This document shows, in pieces, positions 41,043 to 50,301 of a stretch of 64,000 nucleotides of DNA (position 1 is the first letter of the stretch; each line of letters begins with the position of its first letter). The DNA lies in contig NZ_MEHJ01000001.1 in assembly GCF_001746415.1 (NCBI RefSeq), positions 8,066,501 through 8,130,500 of the forward strand, given 5' to 3'. The position numbers and the translations under genes are program-made. The notes below the pieces were generated by a model. That model saw only the letters and a program-made list of their open reading frames with translations. It had not been told where the DNA came from and ran no database searches. This stretch comes from Streptomyces agglomeratus. GTDB lineage: Bacteria > Actinomycetota > Actinomycetes > Streptomycetales > Streptomycetaceae.

Positions 41043-41441
41043 TCAGTGTGACTGCTGGCGGCGGTCGAGTACCTCAAAGTGGGCTGACCGCTCTTCGAAG
41101 TCCGAGAGCATGGCCCGGGCGGCCGCGGGCACGTGCGCCTTCTCATAGTCCGCTCCCATGAACGCCTCGCCAGAGGCCAGGTCGTCGAACCACATCAGGG
41201 CCATGAACTCGACCTCGCCTTCCCGCTCGCGCCGGATCAGGTCGATCGACTGGAACCCCGGGATGCGCCGTTCTTCGATTTCGGGGATGACCTGCCCCCC
41301 CGGACGATGCGCTCGTACCCGTCGGCGTTTGTTCTTGTGGTCCAGCCATGCCACAGATGACAGATCACGGGCGGAGTCTAGGGCGCACTCGCGACGCCCT
41401 GCTCGGGATTCGGCCCGATCCGGGGTCGTCGCGACGCGCAT
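41043..41441 (-). pseudogene. Antibiotic-biosynthesis monooxygenase-like protein, N-terminus lost
   Basis: The recognisable part is VIPEIEERRIPGFQSIDLIR, GEVEFMALMWFDDLASGEAF and HFEVLDRRQQSH, the second half of an ABM-type ferredoxin-like barrel. The first ~45 residues (LDHKNKRRRVRAHRPGGQ) do not fit the family, so the 5' third has been replaced. Such small enzymes oxidise or protect aromatic compounds; this one is probably not functional. Confidence 0.5.
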
Positions 41442-41453
41442 GTCGCCGCCCGG

Positions 41454-43523
41454 TCAGAGCGCCTCCAAAGCCCGGAGGGACTCGACGAGAATGTGCGCTT
41501 CGGCGCAAAGCGGTTCGAGCTGGTCGATGAGTCCCTGCCGGACCTGGTTCTCAGGGTTCGTGATGCGCTCGCTGATGCGATCGCGGGACTGTTCGAGCTG
41601 CTCCCGGTATTGCGCCAAATTATCCATCAGATGATCGACGACATCGGTTCCCTGAACACCTGTTGCAAGCGTGAACTGCTCCTTGATCGCGGCGACTTCG
41701 GCGTCCATCGCGCCGATCCACTCGTCCTGGAGAACTTGCAGGGAACTGATGCGGCCTTTCCGGCGCTGAACACCGATGAAGACCAGAGCGGCGACCCCGG
41801 CGACAAGGCCGGCGGGCGGGAAGAGCGTGCCGGCCGCGGCCAGACCGTACAGCCAGCCCCCGCTGGCTGCGACGGGTGTGACGATGCCGACCAGCGCCGC
41901 TGCCCGCTGCACCACATCGTGGCGGGTAGTCGAACGCCGGCTTTGCTGGGGAAGCGAGAAGAGGCTGTTCACGTCAAGAGTGAAGCCCGGAAGCCGTCCC
42001 GCGAGATCCTTGTCGCCGAAGACCTGGTCCACCGCTTGGACCAGGTCCTTCTTGAAGCCCTCGAACTCCTCGGTCCACAGCGTCGCCGGACCGGCAGGCC
42101 CTTCGATCCATGTACGGAGCGCCTGGGCCTTCGACACCTGAATCTGGTTCGCCTTGGCGGGCCTGTTGAGGTCCGTGGCCCTGATGACATCGTCCAGCTC
42201 GGCGTGGAGATGGGCGGACAGTCGGGTGAAGGGGCGAACGGTCCGCGCGATGCGGTTTTGGAGTTTGCGCTCAAGGTCCTCGCGCATGCGCGGCAATGCA
42301 GTGTCGAGGAGCTCCAGTCGCTGCCGCTCGCTCTTCAGTAACGCCTTGAGCTCGTCGATCTCAAGGCGTTCGTCGCGCAGCCGCATGGTAAGTGCCTGGT
42401 GCCGCGGGGTCATGAGGATCCGGGCCTCCGTCGCCACCGCGGCGATGTGCCGGGCGCCGGTCCCGGTACTGATCAGGTCCTCGATCGCCTGGCGCAGTGT
42501 CTCCATGCGGCTTTCGGCACGCTGCCGCTGTGCTGCGGCCTCCGCTCCCTCTGCACCGAGCTTGTCCGCACGTGCTTCCAAAGCGGGGGAGACAGGCAGG
42601 AAGCCTTCACCGATGAAGCCGAGATCCGGCTGGCCGTTCGGCAGCGTGAAATTGTCTCGCAGGTAAGTGTTGTTGCGGGCGATCGTCGCCTTCCACTCCG
42701 GGATGTTCCGGAGGTCGAGATTGGCTGCCGCGTCGATGGCGGTGACCACCCACACCACCCGCTTCCCTGACAACAGGTAGTGGTCGTACAGGAAGCGGAT
42801 CAGATCAAGGTCACGTTCCGAGAGGGTGCGGCTAGCATGCGACACGTACATGAAGCAGTCCGCGTCGGCCATCGCGGTCCGGACGATCATGTCGTGGACC
42901 GGATTCGGGGAACCATAGCCGGGCAGGTCGTAGAGTTTCGCCGGAAGCTTGGCGCTGGCGAGCATGATCTCAAGTTCGGCCACCTCACGTCCGCGGTGAT
43001 GCCTGAGCCGGTCGGTCACATCCGCATCCTGCATCGCATACGCCGCGATCACAGAGGGGGCCGGGGAGTTCCCCACCTCCTCCCACCTGTCCTCGCCGGA
43101 ATCCGTGAAACGCACCCGCAGATAGCCAGTGCCCGAAGCGTCGAAGCTGGACTGGTCGTCCACCGGAACCACACTGGCGGGACACGCAGTGGTGGGGACG
43201 GGGGATGAAGGTAGGAGGCCCACGAACTTGTCCGCCGTGTGACCGTCGGCGGTCGGCACCTCGACCAGCTCAAGCCCGCCCTGCAGGCCACTGAGAAGGA
43301 AGCTCTTGCCGGACGAGAAAGCACCCAGCAGCGCCACGTTGATCAGGGTTGAGGCCGCACGTGTCCTCAGCCGTGTCATCGTGCCCGCGTCGCTGAGGAC
43401 CTCCTCTGGCCATTCCGCCGGAGTCTCAGGAGCGGCTGACGCGGCGCGAAGCCACACCTCGCACCGATCGAGAACAGCGCGCAACTCGTTGCGTACTTCG
43501 TCTACGTCCCTCGGCACAGTCAC
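41454..43523 (-). CDS. Bacterial dynamin-like GTPase
   Basis: 689 residues from GTG 43,523 (MTVPRDVDEVRNELRAVLDR); longer frames upstream overlap the ISKra4 genes and are rejected. GTPase: G1 GAFSSGKS at 67-74, G2 TTACPASVVP at ~111, G3 DLPG at 199-202. Long helical stalk (TPRHQALTMRLRDERLEIDE, LKSERQRLELLDTALPRMRE), then a two-span membrane hairpin WLYGLAAAGTLFPPAGLVAG at ~575-610, and a helical end. This is the layout of bacterial dynamin-like proteins, which bind and remodel membranes; some protect against phage. No G4 motif (N/TKxD) is evident (VVTAIDAAANL stands there). It stands alone; an IS sits 95 bases upstream of its start. Confidence 0.8.
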   Translation of the reverse strand: MTVPRDVDEVRNELRAVLDRCEVWLRAASAAPETPAEWPEEVLSDAGTMTRLRTRAASTLINVALLGAFSSGKSFLLSGLQGGLELVEVPTADGHTADKFVGLLPSSPVPTTACPASVVPVDDQSSFDASGTGYLRVRFTDSGEDRWEEVGNSPAPSVIAAYAMQDADVTDRLRHHRGREVAELEIMLASAKLPAKLYDLPGYGSPNPVHDMIVRTAMADADCFMYVSHASRTLSERDLDLIRFLYDHYLLSGKRVVWVVTAIDAAANLDLRNIPEWKATIARNNTYLRDNFTLPNGQPDLGFIGEGFLPVSPALEARADKLGAEGAEAAAQRQRAESRMETLRQAIEDLISTGTGARHIAAVATEARILMTPRHQALTMRLRDERLEIDELKALLKSERQRLELLDTALPRMREDLERKLQNRIARTVRPFTRLSAHLHAELDDVIRATDLNRPAKANQIQVSKAQALRTWIEGPAGPATLWTEEFEGFKKDLVQAVDQVFGDKDLAGRLPGFTLDVNSLFSLPQQSRRSTTRHDVVQRAAALVGIVTPVAASGGWLYGLAAAGTLFPPAGLVAGVAALVFIGVQRRKGRISSLQVLQDEWIGAMDAEVAAIKEQFTLATGVQGTDVVDHLMDNLAQYREQLEQSRDRISERITNPENQVRQGLIDQLEPLCAEAHILVESLRALEAL

Positions 43524-43719
43524 GGCACAGGTATAGCCCAGGTCGGCGAGGTGGTGTGAGCATTCACGGAATTCCTCAGGTGGAGTGGGGGCGCAGGTGG
43601 GTACGTGATTGCGGAATGGGTGCGGCTCTTCTGCCGTGAGCTGGTGATGCCGTGCGCCGTTGCCCTTCGTGGTCGGACGGCGGATCGTCGTGTCCCAGAG
43701 TGCGGTCTTGGAGGCGGCG

Positions 43720-44334
43720 ATGGTGTCGTGGTTGGAGGAGCTCGAGCGGCGAGAGGCTGCGGCGCGGGAGAAGATCGGTGAACTGCGCACTCGGATCGAG
43801 GAGTTGGACGGACATCTTGCCGAACGGGAGATGGTGCTGTCCCGGTTGGAGATCACCCGGGAGACGATGACGGAGATTCTGTACGGCGACGAGACGGTCT
43901 CCGGGCCAGGGTCCAGGGCGGAGCCGGAGGCCGGCGGACCGGTGGAGGTGTCGCGGCCGGAGGCGGGAGAAGACTGCCCCTTCGGGATGGGGTCGCCGGT
44001 TGGAGTGCGGCTGGTGCCGCCGTGGACGCCCGAGCTGGCCGTGGGGGTGCTGCCGCGTTCGTACCAGGACATTGTCGAGGTGCTTGCGGACGCGGTGCGT
44101 CCGATGCGGGCGCATCACATCTGTGCCGCGCTGGGTCTGTCGACGGACAAATGCAAGGTGGAAGGCTTCCGGTCGAAGCTGAAACGGCTGGTCGAGCGGG
44201 GCTGGCTGACGGAGGCGGAGCCGGGACTGTTCGCGCCGCGGCCCGCGGTGACGGCGCACGCGCATGCGCCGGAGGAGGGCCGGACGGAGGCTTCGCGTCG
44301 CCGCGCCGGTGTGGGGTCGGGCTCTCGTCCCTAG
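43720..44334 (+). CDS. ISKra4 accessory protein with coiled coil and winged helix
   Basis: 204 residues from ATG 43,720 (MVSWLEELERREAAAREKIG); 43,660 is an earlier in-frame ATG. Coiled coil (LRTRIEELDGHLAEREMVLS, RLEITRETMTEIL), linker, then a C-terminal winged helix: SYQDIVEVLADAVRPMRAHH, GFRSKLKRLVERGWLTEAEP. Proteins of this type commonly precede ISKra4/ISL3-like transposases in Streptomyces and may bind the element ends. It overlaps nothing; 45 bases separate it from the transposase. Confidence 0.65.
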   Translation: MVSWLEELERREAAAREKIGELRTRIEELDGHLAEREMVLSRLEITRETMTEILYGDETVSGPGSRAEPEAGGPVEVSRPEAGEDCPFGMGSPVGVRLVPPWTPELAVGVLPRSYQDIVEVLADAVRPMRAHHICAALGLSTDKCKVEGFRSKLKRLVERGWLTEAEPGLFAPRPAVTAHAHAPEEGRTEASRRRAGVGSGSRP

Positions 44335-44379
44335 CGTCGAAGGTGCCAACCGATTCCACGCTCGAAAAGCGAGAGCCCG

Positions 44380-45914
44380 ATGCCTGGAGCGTATGCGGCC
44401 GCCGCGGCGGCTGACCCCTTTGACCGAGCCGCTTCTTTCCTCACTTCCCTCATCGATTCCCTCTCCCGTCCCGAAGCACTGCTCCTATCCCATGAGCGGG
44501 TGGAGGAAGACGCCGAACAGGGGGCGAGGGAGCTGGCCCGCCTCCTCCTGCAAGGCCACTTGGACCTGCGCGCCCGCCGGGAGGAAGCCGAGCTGTCCGC
44601 CCTGGACGCGAACGGCCGGGCCCAGCTCGCCGCGGACCGCACCCGGCTCGAGAAGGGCCACCGGCGCCAACTGTCGACCGTGGTCGGGCCGGTGACCGTC
44701 ACCCGGTGCCCGCTGCGCGCCCCGGGCCTGCCTAATTGCTATCCGGCCGACCAAGTGCTGGGGCTGCCACGCGAGCGGCACAGCCTGGGCCTGCGCCGGC
44801 TGGCCGTGCTGGAAGCCGCCCGCGGCTCCTACGACCATGCCGTGGAGGCGATCGAACGCCGCTGCGGGACACCGACGGTCGGCAAACGTCAGGCCGAACA
44901 ACTCGTGCAGGCGGGCGCGGTGGACATCGCCGCCTTCTACTCCGCCCGCACCCCTGCCCCGGCAGCCAGCACGACGCTGCTGGTGCTCAGCGTCGACGGC
45001 AAGGGGATCGTGATGCGCCCAGGTCATCTGCGGGAAGCGACACGGAAGGCAGCGGAGCGTGCGACGCGCACGTTCCGCACCCGGCTGTCCGCCGGGGAGA
45101 AGACCTGCCGCAAGCGGATGGCCACGCTGGCCGTCGTCCACGACGCGGATCCGGCTCCGCGCCGGCCGCACGACATCATCGCCCCGCCCGGAGGCCGCAC
45201 CACCCGCCGCGCCCCGCGCAAGGGGCCCAAGGCCCGCGCGAAATGGCTCACCGCCTCGGTGGAACACGACGCGGACCAGGTCATCGCCGCCGCGTTCGAC
45301 GAGGCAGAAGCCCGTGATCCGCAGCACCGCCGGTGCTGGGTGGTCCTGGTCGACGGCGCCGAGCACCAACTGGAGTTGATCCATGCGGAAGCCGCCCGAC
45401 GAGGCGTCACCGTTCATGTCGTTCTCGACATCGTCCACGTGATCGAGAAGTTATGGGCGGCCTCGCGGTGTTTCCACACCGCCACCGATCCCGCCGCCGA
45501 GACCTGGGTCGGGGCCAAGGCCATCCGGATCCTGGCCGGCGACGCCTTCGGCGCCGTCGCCGGCATCCGCACCGAAGCCGACCGGCTGGGCCTGTCCGCA
45601 GATCAACGGGGTGCGGCCGATAGGGCCTGCCGCTACCTGGAGAACAACGCCGCCTTCGTCCGCTACGACGAGGCCCTCGACGCCGGATGGCCCATCGCCA
45701 GCGGCATCGTCGAAGGAGCAGCACGTCATCTGGTGGCCGACCGTCTCGATATCACCGGCAGCCGATGGAGCGTCCCCGGCGCCGAAGCCGTCCTCACCCT
45801 CCGAGCCCTCATCAGCAACGGCGACTTCCCGCAGTACTGGACCTTCCACACCCACAGAGAACGCGAACGCCTCTACCCCAGCCCGAACAGCACAACTACG
45901 AACTCCACGCCTGA
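44380..45914 (+). CDS. ISKra4-family transposase, frameshift near the end
   Basis: ~511 residues. DDE-type: LLVLSVDGKGIVMRPGHLRE (first Asp), CWVVLVDGAEHQLELIHAEA (second), and the Glu in GWPIASGIVEGAARHLVADR. Near 45,878 one base is missing: the natural end QPEQHNYELHA then TGA at 45,914 is in the next frame, while the present frame runs on to 46,188 with nonsense codons beyond the IS end. The catalytic part is complete, so activity may survive. Confidence 0.75.
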
Positions 45915-46150
45915 CCGGCGATCTCACTCCAAGAGAGCCGCACCCGTCGCTGGTGGGGATGGGCTCCTGTCTGGAACGGCATGCGGCCTCGGGTGCGTCG
46001 GCCGGCGGAGCCGCTGCGGCCAACGCGTTGAACTGCTGCGGAAGGGCTTGCTGCCTCGCCCCCGCGCGCGGCAGCCGACGCGTACCCGCCCGGACGGCCG
46101 CTGTGGTCTTCCGGACGGTCTGTGCGCTGCGGCAGGAGCGGGCCGGGCTG

Positions 46151-47185
46151 TTAGAGCCATTTGTTGCGGCGCAGGGCCCGGTAGATGACCGTGCACGCGC
46201 TCACCATGACTATCCAGACGGCTGGGTAGCCGTAGGGGGATTTCAGTTCGGGCATGTGCTCGAAGTTCATGCCGTAGACGCCGACGATCATGGTGGGGAC
46301 GGCGATGAGTGCGGCCCAGGCGCTGATGCGGCGCATGTCGGCGTTCTGCTGGACGCCGAGCTGGGCGATGCTGGCGCTGAGCATCCCGGTGATCAGTTCG
46401 TCGAAGGACAGGATCTGTTCGCTGACCCGCTGGTGGTGGTCGGCGACATCCCGGAAGTAGGTGGCCACCTCCTTCGGGATCTGCGGGACGGTGCCCTCAC
46501 TGAGGCGCTGCAGCGCCGGAGTCAACGGCATGACGGCGCGCTTGAATTCCAGGAGTTCGCGCTTCAGCTGGTAGATGCGCCCGGCGTCGACGGGCCGGTC
46601 CGGGGAGAAGACCTCGCTCTCCAGGGTGTCGACATCACCGGCGAAAGCATCAGCCACCTCGAGGTAGCGGTCGACGACCATGTCCGCGACCGCGTGCAGG
46701 ACGGCCGCGGGCCCGCAGCCCAGCTGCCGCGGGTCGTCTTGGAGCTGCTGGCGGACGCCGACAAGTGACGGGGCGCTGCCGTGGCGGACAGTGATCACGT
46801 ACCCGGGGCCGGCGAAGACCATGATCTCGCCGGTGTCGACGATCTCACTGGTCGCGGTGACCTTCTCGTGGTCGACGTAGACGATCGTCTTCAGCACCAG
46901 GAACAGCATGTCGCCGTAGCGCTCCAGCTTGGGCCGCTGATGCGCATGGACGGCGTCCTCGACCGCGAGCGGGTGCAGGCCGAAGGCCCCGGCAACCTCC
47001 TGCAGCTGCTCTTCGCTCGGCTCGTACAGGCCGATCCACGCGAACCGCCCCGCCTGCGGGTCTATCCGCTCCATGATCTTGCCCAGGTTCACCTGCCCGG
47101 GGATCCGCTTCCCGTCCTCGTACAGCGCGCAGTCCACCACCGCCGACGGCAGACCCCCACCCTCACTACCGTGCCGCGCCGCCAT
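46151..47185 (-). CDS. corA: CorA-family magnesium transporter
   Basis: 344 residues, intact, start ATG 47,185 (MAARHGSEGGGLPSAVVDCA). Large cytoplasmic domain (LHPLAVEDAVHAHQRPKLER, the family signature EDA...RPK), long stalk helix (LKRELLEFKRAVMPL), and two C-terminal spans with the gate motif VGVYGMNFEHMPEL (GMN). It forms a pentameric channel for Mg2+ (sometimes Co2+/Ni2+). The C-terminus RRNKWL is usual. It is one of few intact chromosomal-type genes here and lies between an IS and the split GGDEF gene. Confidence 0.9.
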   Translation of the reverse strand: MAARHGSEGGGLPSAVVDCALYEDGKRIPGQVNLGKIMERIDPQAGRFAWIGLYEPSEEQLQEVAGAFGLHPLAVEDAVHAHQRPKLERYGDMLFLVLKTIVYVDHEKVTATSEIVDTGEIMVFAGPGYVITVRHGSAPSLVGVRQQLQDDPRQLGCGPAAVLHAVADMVVDRYLEVADAFAGDVDTLESEVFSPDRPVDAGRIYQLKRELLEFKRAVMPLTPALQRLSEGTVPQIPKEVATYFRDVADHHQRVSEQILSFDELITGMLSASIAQLGVQQNADMRRISAWAALIAVPTMIVGVYGMNFEHMPELKSPYGYPAVWIVMVSACTVIYRALRRNKWL

Positions 47186-47373
47186 GTGCTGCCTCTTGTC
47201 TGCCGTCGAACGTATAGAGAGGCAACCTACCCGCGACCAGCGAATGATCACCCCGGGTGCCAGCGCCGCAGGGCTGCTCCCACCGGTTCCTGACGACAGC
47301 CTCACGGCTGAGCGTGAGTTTCCTAGGCCGGCCGGCGCCTGCAAGCCAGCCAAGTACGAGAGGAAGCCCCAGT

Positions 47374-47582
47374 ATGACCAGCTCCGTCTTACCGAGGGAG
47401 AGCCTTCACATCACCGCGGCCGCCGTGCCGCTGGCCGGATGGACCGCCCACACCGTCGTCCTTCACCGGCGCCTGGCCGCCGCCCAGCGCGATCTGTTGA
47501 CCGGCACCCTGCGCCGCGAACCCTTACGCGGGCGCAGCGGATCCTCGAGCGCCACCCGCACGACGCGGTCCTCATCCTCGCT
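47374..47582 (+). pseudogene. GGDEF protein, N-terminal half (split by 16-kb insertion)
   Basis: ATG 47,374 with gaggaag ahead. MTSSVLPRESLHITAAAVPL, AGWTAHTVVLHRRLAAAQRD and LLTGTLRRE match the start of small Streptomyces GGDEF proteins (membrane helix then R-D-x-LTG). A base is missing near 47,525; then TRAQRILERHPHDAVLILA, where the insertion begins. The other half starts DADRFKALNDTFGH at 63,651, so the joined reading VLILA-DADRFKALND is exactly the family's DxDxFK metal-site stretch. Confidence 0.75.
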
Positions 47583-47735
47583 AGTGGAGTACGTGCGGGT
47601 TCCTTCACGACTGCGTGACACGGCGGAGCCGCATCTCAGCAGCTAGCTCCCTCCGTGGCGGCCCTTCACTCGTTGGTTTGGGATCTCCGCAGTAACTCGC
47701 AGATTCCACGAGTGATCCCTGTAATTTCCGGGATC

Positions 47736-48718
47736 GTGTCAGATTCCGAAAGTCGTCTGCTTACGCTCCTCCGCCCGGAGCGGGATCCCGCCGCTCCGGT
47801 GGACCCGGCAGCCGTGGCGGTGGAGTCCGGGCTGGCGGACGTCGTGACGCTACAGCGACGCCGACAGGCCCGGATGTCGGCGCATGACGAGGAGAGCTTC
47901 TTCCTCGACACGCTCTCGGAGTACCAGTGGGCCCGGGACGCGGCAGGGCTGGCTCCGGCCACGCTTGATGGTCTGGTTAAGCCAGTCATCGAGGTGTGCG
48001 AGTACTACGGCACCGTCCCGTGGCAGCTGTCGCCGAGGGAGGTTGACCGGTACTTCGCGGGCCCGGGGAAACGGGCGTTGTCGACTCTGCGCGCGAAGAT
48101 CAACAAGATTGATGCGTACTTTGCGTTCCTTGAGCAGCGGTATGCCGGTGAGATCATGCGCCGGTTCGGTGCTGCCGTGGAGTCGCCGATCGACCTGTTC
48201 ACCGGCCTCGGCACCGTGGGGACTTCGGGCTTCGGATCCCGCCGTCGCAGGCGGCGATGCGCGACTTCTTCGCGCGCTGGCGCGAGGACCTGCCGAACGC
48301 ACGGAAGTACTTCGTCGCCTGCCGCGACTACGTGATGACCAAGGTCGCGTACCTGTCCGGTGTCCGCGCGGCGGAGCTGTGCGGGGTGTGCCTGGGTGAC
48401 ATCTGGGGTCGCTTCGTCGTCCAGGGGAAGGGGTCCCGCGGTTCCGGGCCCCGGCCTCGCGAGGCGTATATGTTCCAGGAGGGGCGTGCCCTGCTGTGGT
48501 GGTACATCGAAGAGATCCGGGGCGAGTTCGGGGACGACGCCGAGCACCCGCGGGCGCCTCTGTGGCCGTCGGAGCGCAAGCCGACTGCGGTCGCCGCGCT
48601 GAATCTGCCGATCGCTCCGGCGATCGTGCCTTCCACCTTCCGCCGGTCGCTGCACGTCGCAGCCACGAATTACCTCACGGGGCCGGTCACAGACCTGTTC
48701 CCGCACTTGCTGCGGCAC
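47736..48718 (+). pseudogene. Tyrosine recombinase 1, N-terminal 5/6 (split and frameshifted)
   Basis: From GTG 47,736. SAM-like N-terminal domain (FFLDTLSEYQWARDAAGLAP, EVDRYFAGPGKRALSTLRAK). One base is off near 48,235; then RWREDLPNARKYFVACRDYV, AYLSGVRAAELCGV (catalytic Arg), and FPHLLRH, where a second element breaks the gene after the codons for Leu-Arg-His. The missing end (HTCATHNYERG ... LGHDWATTTLRYM) lies at 55,522-55,715. The intact protein would have been ~395 residues. Confidence 0.8.
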
Positions 48719-48823
48719 GTTGTCTCTGCTTAGTTTCCGTGTGGCGATTGACATCAACTGGGGTGATGGCCTGGGGGTTTGGGCTTTGCGCTGAGGCGTG
48801 TGGTGTTTCTACTGTCGCCACTC

Positions 48824-50301
48824 ATGATCCTGAACTTCTTCTCGTCCCGGGGCTGGCAGTCCTGGGACATCGAGCATCGGCCGCTGATCCCCGAGGGGAT
48901 GCCCGTGCTCATCGACAACGATCTGCGCTTCGAGGACGGCCCTGCCGCGCCGCGTCCGGCGGCGGTGGTGAACCGGTGGTTGCGTGAACTCCCGTCCAGT
49001 GGGGCGCCGGCTCCGAGCTCGTGGGAGAACTATGCGCGGGTGGTCAAGGAGTGGATGGAGTTCCTGGCTGAGCACGGGGTGGGTCTGTTCGACTCGCGGG
49101 TACGGCTGAAGGCCGCGTTGAGCCGGTACGCCGAGCATCGGGCGGCGGGTCCGCTGAAGGCCCGGTTCGCGGCGACGACGTGGGGCCAGCACATGAGCAT
49201 CTTGTCGCTGTTCTACCGGTGGGCGATGCACGAGGAGTACGCGACGGCCGAGCCGTTCACCTACCGCGCCGCGCGGGCCCTGTTCGCCGGAACCGGCCGG
49301 GAGGTGAAGGTGAACCTGGCGGTCCGCCGCACCCCCAAGCCGCACGTGACGATCAAGTACCTGGAGCCGGACTTCACCGAGCTGTTCCGCAAGGGGCTGC
49401 GCGGGCTCGCCCCGGACGGCTCGCAGGACACCGGTTTCCACGGCCGGGAGCTGACCCGCAACGGGGCGGTCGGAGATCACGCGCTGGCCACCGGAATGCG
49501 GCTGCAGGAGTTCACCTATCTACTGCCCTGGGAGATTCCCGCGCTGCCGCCGGAGCCGACCCCCGTTCCCGTCCCGTTCCCGGTGCCGGCCGGGATCACC
49601 AAGGGCAAGAAGTTCCGCACTACGTGGACCTCTTACGAGGCCCTGGCCGGGCTGCACGATTATGTCGAGCTGGACCGGGCTGCCACGACGGACGGATCGC
49701 TCTGGCGGCCGCCACGACGGTGGGGCGAACCGCTGCTGGTGAGGGAGCCGGACGCTCGGGGAGGGCTGATCAACGGGATCCGGCGGCCTTGGGAGTCTCT
49801 GACGCCGGCCGAGCGGCGTCGCCTGGTCGCCCCGGAGGGCGGTTCGTGCCTGCTGGCGGTGAAGAACGGCGGCGGCCCGTTCACCGCCTGGGCCACGGTC
49901 TTCGAGCGGACCTCGGACCGGATCCGGGCCCGCTTCGAGCCGCGGTTCCCGCACGTCTGGCCCCACCGATGCCGTCACACCTTCTCGATGAGGACCTTGG
50001 AATACCTGGTCACTGGGCACTACCGGCAGGCCGCGAAGCTCGTGCGGGACGCCGACGCCGACGCCGCTCTGGTCTTCTACCTCAGCAAGGCCGACCCGCT
50101 GCTGGTGCTTCGTGATCTTCTAGGACATTCCACCGTCCTGACCACGGAAAAATACCTCCGCCGCTTGGATACGACCCCCATCTTCCGGGAGGAATATGAG
50201 GGGGCCGGCGCCGAGGCTGGGCTGACCGACCCGACGACGTGGGCTCCGATCGGGAAGCCGTCGCGGAGTTCGATGACGACGTCGAGGACGGGGCTCTCTG
50301 A
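48824..50301 (+). CDS. Tyrosine recombinase A of the trio
   Basis: ~492 residues from ATG 48,824 (ATG 48,899 behind gagggg is an alternative). Core-binding domain (WENYARVVKEWMEFLAEHGV), then catalytic residues: Arg226 in TGMRLQEF, His381/Arg384 in WPHRCRHTF, His435 in LLGHSTV and Tyr444 in TEKYLRR. All are present, so it should be active. Near 50,245 a base is missing after the last motif: the native end DREAVAEFDDDVEDGAL stops at 50,301, sharing a base with gene B (TGATG), but the present frame runs to 50,545. Confidence 0.8.

Larger units (their letters stand above)
43618..45945 (+). mobile_element. ISKra4-family insertion sequence, 2.33 kb
   Basis: Ends are inverted repeats gggtgcggctct (43,618) and agagccgcaccc (45,934-45,945). 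It holds an accessory gene and a transposase. No clear target duplication. It separates the dynamin gene from its original upstream DNA. Confidence 0.7.

Noticed and set aside
41493..43208. Long plus-strand frames across 41.5-43.2 kb
   Set aside because: They are antisense shadows of the dynamin-like gene, whose GTPase motifs are clear on the minus strand.
43524..44072. N-terminal extension of the dynamin gene to 44,072
   Set aside because: It would cross the ISKra4 end and its accessory gene, and has Ser/Arg-rich shadow composition; GTG 43,523 suits the family.
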